From Pseudoalteromonas luteoviolacea (GTDB lineage: Bacteria; Pseudomonadota; Gammaproteobacteria; Enterobacterales; Alteromonadaceae): 64,000 nt of DNA. A program made the translations under genes and the position numbers. A model generated the notes under the pieces. That model searched no databases. It saw only the letters and a program-made list of their open reading frames with translations, and was not told the DNA's origin. Shown piece by piece: positions 59,221 to 64,000 of this stretch. The stretch spans positions 1-64,000 of the forward strand of contig NZ_JAKFZS010000002.1 in assembly GCF_021654285.1 (NCBI RefSeq), given 5' to 3'. How positions within the stretch are numbered: position 1 is the stretch's first letter; each line of letters starts with the position of its first letter.

Positions 59221-59536
59221 ATAAATCAAATTCAAATGCGGCTATGTTTTTTGCGAGCTTTTCAGCATCAACCTGATACTTTCCTTCTGCAATCGCTTTT
59301 TTAAGCTCTTCGACTTTTTTGCTATCGAAGGCTGGTGCTTGTTGCGCCTTATCTTGCAGTCCTTTCAATTGCTGCGCTTGTGGTGTCAAACTGACAGAGT
59401 CAGCTGCTGCTTTTTGCTGAGCGGCAGGTTTAGCTGCTGCATTATTAGCATCATTTCTTTGCAATTCAGCACGTTGTTGCTTAATATTATTAGCAACATT
59501 GTTCGGCTGATTTTGACCGTTAATGTTATTAACCAT
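59213..59536 (-). CDS. flgM: Anti-sigma-28 factor FlgM
   Basis: FlgM holds sigma28 (FliA) until it is exported through the finished hook-basal body. The 107 residues have a disordered N-terminal half rich in Asn, Gln and Ala, then DSVSLTPQAQQLKGLQ and the sigma28-binding helices DSKKVEELKKAIAEGKYQVD. A sigma28-type promoter lies just upstream, giving the usual feedback loop. Overlaps flgN by eight bases. Confidence 0.93.
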   Translation of the reverse strand: MVNNINGQNQPNNVANNIKQQRAELQRNDANNAAAKPAAQQKAAADSVSLTPQAQQLKGLQDKAQQAPAFDSKKVEELKKAIAEGKYQVDAEKLAKNIAAFEFDLYG

Positions 59537-59571
59537 GATAGTGACCCGTATAAATAGTTGTTTCAGTCTTT

Positions 59572-59598
59572 ATATCGACCATTTCACTACTAACTTTA
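59572..59598 (-). promoter_or_regulatory. Sigma28 (FliA) promoter of flgMN
   Basis: On the minus strand TAAA (59595-59598), a 15-base spacer and GTCGATAT (59572-59579), against the consensus TAAA-N15-GCCGATAA. It is about 36 bases before the flgM start. Confidence 0.7.
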
Positions 59599-59607
59599 GC
59601 AAAAATT

Positions 59608-60315
59608 TTAAATATTGACTGCAACGGAATCAACATCTTTTACTCTTGCTCTGATAGTTTTTCCAGATTTCACGTTTTTAACCCTGATTTGCTCCCCCAA
59701 GTTACCATCTTGTAAGGCGATACCTTGGGTTTTAATCGCAAAATTCTTGTTCCCTGCCAAAATAATGACAGAGTCTCCCTTACATACCATGCATATCTGA
59801 CGAAGGTTAATCGCTTTTTCTGCTTGTATGCGGCGTTTCGTTTTGCTCCCAACTAACATGTCAATGCTGTCTATATTGGATGCGCGAACAAAATGCTTGG
59901 GGCGCATAGCGACCTTTAAATCTTCAGCTTGTAACACCGTTCCTTTATCAAGCTGTTGTGTAGTTACAATAACGGGATACAAGGTTTCGATTTTTACATG
60001 CACAAACTGTACCCATGTTCTTCTGTCTGTGCACCTTACTTGTATCGTGACTTGGCGATTAAATGGGGGTCTTGCCTTACTGGAGATCTCTAAAGGGGAT
60101 TTGCATGGGCGACTCGGGATCCTCGCGTCGAGTGGCAGTGCGGATATATTAAGTACCCCTTTGGGGTCTTCAGTGCTGTGTTCTTCGACATACTTTATTG
60201 CGAGTTCCTGAACTTTTGATGGCTCATAGGTCTGAGCATATACAGGCTGGTTGGCTAAAAAGTAAGCCAGAGTGAGAAAGAATTGAACTGCAATTGTATT
60301 TTTTAACAAACTCAT
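59608..60315 (-). CDS. flgA: Flagellar P-ring assembly chaperone FlgA
   Basis: Periplasmic chaperone for P-ring (FlgI) assembly. The 235 residues have a signal peptide (about 1-27, ending VYA-QT) and a C-terminal SAF-type domain: LDKGTVLQAEDLKVAMR, LVGSKTKRRIQAEKAINLRQI, VILAGNKNFAIKTQGIALQDG and IRVKNVKSGKTIRARVKD. It lies upstream of flgM and diverges from cheV, as in Vibrio. Confidence 0.94.
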   Translation of the reverse strand: MSLLKNTIAVQFFLTLAYFLANQPVYAQTYEPSKVQELAIKYVEEHSTEDPKGVLNISALPLDARIPSRPCKSPLEISSKARPPFNRQVTIQVRCTDRRTWVQFVHVKIETLYPVIVTTQQLDKGTVLQAEDLKVAMRPKHFVRASNIDSIDMLVGSKTKRRIQAEKAINLRQICMVCKGDSVIILAGNKNFAIKTQGIALQDGNLGEQIRVKNVKSGKTIRARVKDVDSVAVNI

Positions 60316-60403
60316 GATGTTTCGACTATGCTTATTGGGTGAAACAAGGTATAAAGATTTTGCGTGAATTGCTTCACCGCTTCAAGGGCAACTTTGAATG
60401 CTA

Positions 60404-60430
60404 TATAACAAGCAAACATTGTTCCGATAA
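60404..60430 (+). promoter_or_regulatory. Possible sigma28 promoter of cheV
   Basis: TATA (60404-60407), 15-base spacer, TCCGATAA (60423-60430): seven of eight -10 positions match GCCGATAA, and the -35 is off by one base. About 25 bases before cheV. Confidence 0.45.
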
Positions 60431-60455
60431 GCTGTATTTTGAGTAGGAGAATGAA

Positions 60456-61388
60456 ATGGCAGGTATTTTAGACTCAGTTAACCAACGAACTCAGTTGGTG
60501 GGTCAAAACCGACTTGAACTATTACTCTTTCGTTTGAAGGGGCGGCAACGCTTCGGTATCAATGTTTTTAAAGTAAGAGAAGTACTTCAGTGTCCACCTC
60601 TTACTGCTATGCCAAAATCAAATTCATATGTGCGCGGTGTCGCGCATATCCGCGGGCAAACTATTTCTGTTATCGATATGTCTCTTGCCGTGGGCGGTCC
60701 TCCAATTGAAGACATTAAGAACTGCTTTGTGATCATTGCTGAGTACAACCGTTCAGTACAAGGTTTCTTGGTGGGTGCTGTAGAAAGAATTGTCAATATG
60801 AATTGGGAGCGAATTATGCCACCGCCATCGGGCGCAGGCAGATACTCTTATGTGACGGCAGTGACAGAGATTGAAGAAGAGCTAGTTGAGATTTTGGATG
60901 TTGAAAAAATCTTGAACGAAATTTGTCCCATCAACACCGAGGTCAGTGAAGAGATCGTCGCTGACGGCGAAATGCAAAAAGATCTTGGTGAGCGAATCGT
61001 ATTTATCGCTGATGACTCTGCGGTTGCGAGAAATCAGGTCAAACGTGCACTTGAACCGTTGGGCGTGCAAACAGAGTTAGCTAAAAACGGTAAAGAAGCG
61101 CTAATTCGATTGAAAGAGATTGCAGAAGTTGACTGCCAAAATGACATAACAGAGCGTGTCGGCTTGCTTATCTCAGATGTTGAAATGCCTGAGATGGATG
61201 GTTATACGTTAACCGCAGAGATTAAGGCTGATCCAAAACTTGCACCTTTGCATGTCATCTTACACACATCCCTTAGTGGTGTATTCAATCAAGCCATGAT
61301 TGAAAAAGTAGGTGCAGATGATTTTATTGCTAAATTTAACCCTGATGAACTGGCTTCGGCAGTGAAAAAGTGGGTCCATTGTGATTAA
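60456..61388 (+). CDS. cheV: Chemotaxis coupling/receiver protein CheV
   Basis: CheW-receiver hybrid that couples chemoreceptors to CheA and tunes their sensitivity. The 310 residues have a CheW domain (about 20-160; GINVFKVREVLQCPPL, HIRGQTISVIDMS) and a receiver domain (about 180-305; FIADDSAVARNQVKRAL, phospho-acceptor Asp about 240 in LISDVEMPEMDGY). The start follows TAGGAGA. cheR is 16 bases downstream, so they form an operon, as in Vibrio and Pseudoalteromonas. Confidence 0.95.
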   Translation: MAGILDSVNQRTQLVGQNRLELLLFRLKGRQRFGINVFKVREVLQCPPLTAMPKSNSYVRGVAHIRGQTISVIDMSLAVGGPPIEDIKNCFVIIAEYNRSVQGFLVGAVERIVNMNWERIMPPPSGAGRYSYVTAVTEIEEELVEILDVEKILNEICPINTEVSEEIVADGEMQKDLGERIVFIADDSAVARNQVKRALEPLGVQTELAKNGKEALIRLKEIAEVDCQNDITERVGLLISDVEMPEMDGYTLTAEIKADPKLAPLHVILHTSLSGVFNQAMIEKVGADDFIAKFNPDELASAVKKWVHCD

Positions 61389-61404
61389 TAACTGGTGGTA
61401 AACA

Positions 61405-62238
61405 TTGGAAAATAAACATTTAGAGCAGAGCGAGTACGATCAGTTTCGCACCTTTTTAGAGCAGCAGTGTGGCATAGTACTTGGTGACAATAAGCTTTAT
61501 TTGGTGAAAAGCCGCCTCGCGCCTTTGATGTCTCGATTTAATGTCGATTCTTTATCATCGTTAGTGACAAAAACTTTGAGTCCGCATGAAAGGCAGCTAC
61601 GTGCAGCAGTTGTCGATGCGATGACGACAAACGAGACATTGTGGTTCAGAGATCAGTATCCGTTTGAGTTACTAAAAAAGAAAATTTATCCAGAATTTAA
61701 AGATTTACGTAGGCCTGTGAAAATCTGGTCAGCGGCAAGTTCATCAGGACAAGAGCCTTATTCAATCGCCATGTCAACGAGTGAGTATCAATCCTTGAAT
61801 CCTGGCGCCATGAAAATGGGGGCTCAGGTTGTGGGCACAGATATTTCCAACACAATGTTGGATATGTGTAAAAATGCAGAGTATGACGCATTGGCATTGG
61901 CCCGTGGCTTATCGCCGGAGAGACGCAAAAAGTTCTTTATTGACAGTGGCAATGGCATGGCTAGAGTCGTTGACCCGATCCGAAAAATGGTGAATTTCCG
62001 TCATTTGAACTTGCTGGACTCCTATGCCTTATTGGGTAAATTTGATGTGATATTCTGCCGGAATGTGCTGATATACTTCTCGCCTGAGGTAAAAGCAAAA
62101 ATTATTTCTCAGTTTGCACAAGCATTGAATCCAAATGGTTACCTATTTTTAGGTGCTTCGGAGTCAATGGCTGGGTTAAGTGATGATTTTGAAATGCTCA
62201 GGTGTAACCCTGGGATCATCTACCAAAAAAAATCTTAA
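61405..62238 (+). CDS. cheR: Chemotaxis protein methyltransferase CheR
   Basis: Methylates glutamates of chemoreceptors with SAM for adaptation. The 277 residues have the N-terminal helical domain (ending MTTNETLWFRD) and the SAM-binding domain: VKIWSAASSSGQEPYSIAM, VVGTDISNTMLDMC and FDVIFCRNVLIYFSPE. The start is TTG at 61405, after GGTGG; no ATG near the expected N-terminus exists. Operon with cheV. Confidence 0.95.
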   Translation: MENKHLEQSEYDQFRTFLEQQCGIVLGDNKLYLVKSRLAPLMSRFNVDSLSSLVTKTLSPHERQLRAAVVDAMTTNETLWFRDQYPFELLKKKIYPEFKDLRRPVKIWSAASSSGQEPYSIAMSTSEYQSLNPGAMKMGAQVVGTDISNTMLDMCKNAEYDALALARGLSPERRKKFFIDSGNGMARVVDPIRKMVNFRHLNLLDSYALLGKFDVIFCRNVLIYFSPEVKAKIISQFAQALNPNGYLFLGASESMAGLSDDFEMLRCNPGIIYQKKS

Positions 62239-62241
62239 ATT

Positions 62242-62268
62242 GAAAAGCAGCCGACAGGCTGCTTTTTT
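62242..62268 (+). terminator. Rho-independent terminator after cheR
   Basis: AAAAGCAGCC/GGCTGCTTTT around GACA, followed by a T tract; the A-rich left arm could serve the convergent gene as well. Confidence 0.88.
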
Positions 62269-62269
62269 G

Positions 62270-63439
62270 TTAGTTTAGAATTATGTGTGGCACAAAGCGA
62301 CTGAGGTCTTGCGTGATCAGGCTAGGATCTGCACGTAACCCCATACCGGCAGGTCTATTACCGACCACCCAACTTCCTACCACAACATGTTCATTAGCAA
62401 ATTTAGGCAGTGCTTTAAATGCTTGGTAGATAAAGCCCTCTTCACCATATTCTCCACTCGATTTGGCGAGTAATTTACCTGCTTTGATGATTTCTATACT
62501 TGCCCCCTCACGAGAGAAAATAGGCTTTTTTACTATACCAGTATTCTTATCGAGTAAGTGCTTTTGATCGTCAAAATAAGCGGGTAACAAATTGGGGTGA
62601 TTTGGAAAGTATTGCCATAGCAACGCTAAGATGGCTTTGTTTGAGAGCAGAGATTTCCATGCAGGCTCTAGCCATTGAGTAGACATGTTGTTGAGCGACT
62701 GGCCGTATTCGTCATCAAACATAAACTCCCACGGGTAGAGCTTAAAGCACCAGTCAATTTTTTTATCATTCAAGTCAACAAATTGCTGCAAAGTATTGAT
62801 ACCAATGTCTTCGATAAAGGTAAATTGACAGGGAATACCAGCATCTAATGCACAGCTTCTCAAGTAATCTACAGTGCCTTTATCTTCTTCTGTTTCTTTA
62901 CAGCAGCTAAAGTGCAGTGTTTTAGCGCGGTTAAATTTATGAATATGTAAAAATCGCGCAATTAGCTGCTCTTGAATACTATTAAATTGGTCGCTGTGCG
63001 GTGGAAGTGCTCCAGTATTGACTTGCTGTTCTAACCACATCCATTGCCAGTATGCTGATTCAAATAGAGAAGTAGGCGTATCATAGTTTGCTTCTAAGAG
63101 TTTAGCTGCTGACACGCCATCATAACAAAAGTCGAAACGTCCATATAGGTGAGGGTCTTTGCGTAGCCATGAACGTCTTATCATGTGCCAGTAGGGCTCA
63201 GGAATAGCAAATCGCCGCATTAATTCGTCATCATCACATATCTTGTCTACAAGGTATAACAGCATGTCATGCAACTCTTGCGTTGGCTGTTCGATATCTC
63301 GTTCAATTTGTGACAGGGTGAATTGGTAAAACGCGCTTTCGTCCCAATAAGGGGCGCCGTGCATAGTATGAAATTTGAAACCAAGGGCATTGGCTTGAGC
63401 TTGCCAGTCAGCTCTTGGCTTAATAGGGACTCTAATCAT
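62270..63439 (-). CDS. YgiC-like ATP-grasp ligase of the glutathionylspermidine synthase family
   Basis: A 389-residue ATP-grasp enzyme related to the synthetase domain of glutathionylspermidine synthase; E. coli YgiC and YjfC are the closest named relatives. Their substrates are not firmly known. Visible are GFKFHTMHGAPYWDESAFYQ-like N-terminus, FDFCYDGVSAAKLLEANYDTP, WCFKLYPWEFMFDDEYG, and ATP-grasp residues in KPIFSREGASIEI and VVGSWVVGNRPAGMGLR. I start at ATG 63439, after AAGG; an upstream GTG-type reading to 63511 overlaps the previous gene. Confidence 0.87.
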   Translation of the reverse strand: MIRVPIKPRADWQAQANALGFKFHTMHGAPYWDESAFYQFTLSQIERDIEQPTQELHDMLLYLVDKICDDDELMRRFAIPEPYWHMIRRSWLRKDPHLYGRFDFCYDGVSAAKLLEANYDTPTSLFESAYWQWMWLEQQVNTGALPPHSDQFNSIQEQLIARFLHIHKFNRAKTLHFSCCKETEEDKGTVDYLRSCALDAGIPCQFTFIEDIGINTLQQFVDLNDKKIDWCFKLYPWEFMFDDEYGQSLNNMSTQWLEPAWKSLLSNKAILALLWQYFPNHPNLLPAYFDDQKHLLDKNTGIVKKPIFSREGASIEIIKAGKLLAKSSGEYGEEGFIYQAFKALPKFANEHVVVGSWVVGNRPAGMGLRADPSLITQDLSRFVPHIILN

Positions 63440-63467
63440 GGTACCTTGCGATGTTGTATAGGGGGCT

Positions 63468-64000
63468 TTAACCGCCCCAACTTTTTGAACTGGCACTACG
63501 ACCAAATCCACCGCGACTTTTGGTACGGGTGATTGTTTTGCTCGGTTTTGGCTTATAGTTAACTACTTTGCTTTTAACTGTGGTGGTACCAGCAGAATTC
63601 ACACTGGCAACGACACTGTTTTGCGCATTACGATACTTAAAATAATCATCTTTACTGCGGTAGAGTGGTTTCGCACCTGAATAGTACTTGCCACTCAAAA
63701 AAGCGGCTTTCCTTTTCTTGCGCTTTTTCATCGCATCTAGGCCTTCGTCAACGGCCTCTGCGAGCAGTGCAACCATAAAGCCGGCCATAACAGGTCGCCA
63801 TAAACCACCATTGTTTTCACAGCGTTCATAGCCAAAGTCGCTTTCACACAGTTGCTCTGTGGCATATCTAGGTGCTTCAGATAAATGCTGATCTTTTGCT
63901 TGCTCGTAATGAAATAGGCATGATTCAGTTTCTACACCAAACGAGGTACACTCATCTACATCTTTAAAAAGTAATGCTGACTCTTCAGAATCTGAGCACC
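63468..64000 (-). CDS. YgiB-like DUF1190 protein, 5' end outside the window
   Basis: Partial gene running off the right edge; the frame stays open to 64000. The visible part (about 177 codons) shows the DUF1190 pattern: FKDVDECTSFGV, then ESCLFHYEQAKDQHL, SEAPRYATEQLCESDFGYERC with repeated Cys, and a hydrophobic RPVMAGFMVALLAEAVD. The tail is Lys/Arg/Ser/Gly-rich and ends in SSKSWGG. E. coli ygiB-ygiC are paired the same way, which supports both calls. The true start is not in the window. Confidence 0.85.
   Translation of the reverse strand, partial: CSDSEESALLFKDVDECTSFGVETESCLFHYEQAKDQHLSEAPRYATEQLCESDFGYERCENNGGLWRPVMAGFMVALLAEAVDEGLDAMKKRKKRKAAFLSGKYYSGAKPLYRSKDDYFKYRNAQNSVVASVNSAGTTTVKSKVVNYKPKPSKTITRTKSRGGFGRSASSKSWGG

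Overview
The window looks like a chromosomal segment of a marine gammaproteobacterium of the Alteromonadales, most likely Pseudoalteromonas. The basis is the low-GC, E. coli/Vibrio-like housekeeping gene order (tig-clpP-clpX-lon-hupB-ppiD, rlmD-relA-mazG-pyrG-eno, mutH/rppH-ptsP-lgt-thyA), the polar-flagellum-type flgT/flgP/flgO genes, and phhA-phhB and methionine gamma-lyase genes. No alignment could be run, so genus is an inference and species is not called. There is no rRNA, CRISPR array, IS element or prophage that I can support.

Layout. 1-2.6 kb: an exported RidA-like protein, a small lipoprotein, an unknown coiled-coil protein and folD. 3.0-3.5 kb: a tRNA cluster Pro-Arg-His-Pro-Pro behind a strong sigma70 promoter with a GC-rich discriminator. 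3.8-12.4 kb: the protein-quality-control block tig, clpP, clpX, lon (with a good sigma32 promoter), hupB and ppiD. 12.5-22.9 kb: the sapABCDF ABC transporter (minus) directly behind pspF, divergent from pspABC-ycjX-ycjF, with a sigma54 promoter and tandem palindromes as likely PspF sites. 23.1-25.7 kb: methionine gamma-lyase and phhA-phhB behind a TyrR/PhhR-type box. 25.7-36.1 kb: barA (minus), then rlmD, relA, mazG, pyrG and eno. 36.1-41.3 kb: mutH (minus), an AT-rich spacer with a cluster of DnaA boxes, then rppH, ptsP and lgt.

41.3-47.5 kb is a copper/silver resistance block (His/Met-rich exported protein, DUF411 protein, a 32-residue mini-ORF, a CusB-CusF fusion, CusA) sitting between lgt and thyA, which are neighbours in many relatives. 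Just after it, on the minus strand, is an unlisted 47-codon gene (47542-47685) whose product looks like a double-glycine-leader RiPP/bacteriocin precursor. 47.9-54.6 kb: thyA and a chaperone-usher fimbrial operon (SPOR-like lipoprotein, two DUF4402-like pilins, chaperone, usher).

54.7-62.2 kb is flagellar/chemotaxis: three tandem FlgO-domain proteins behind a sigma54-type promoter, tRNA-Arg(CCT), flgT and flgP transcribed divergently from back-to-back sigma54-type promoters, flgA, flgM-flgN (sigma28 promoter), cheV and cheR. The window ends in a YgiB/YgiC-like pair (minus), the first of which runs off the right edge.

The parts most worth a second look are the orphan RiPP-like precursor, the DnaA-box cluster beside mutH (a DARS-like candidate), the copper block with its palindromes, mini-ORF and degenerate second CusF domain, the FlgO triplication, and a C-terminal module shared by the usher and the first gene of its operon.
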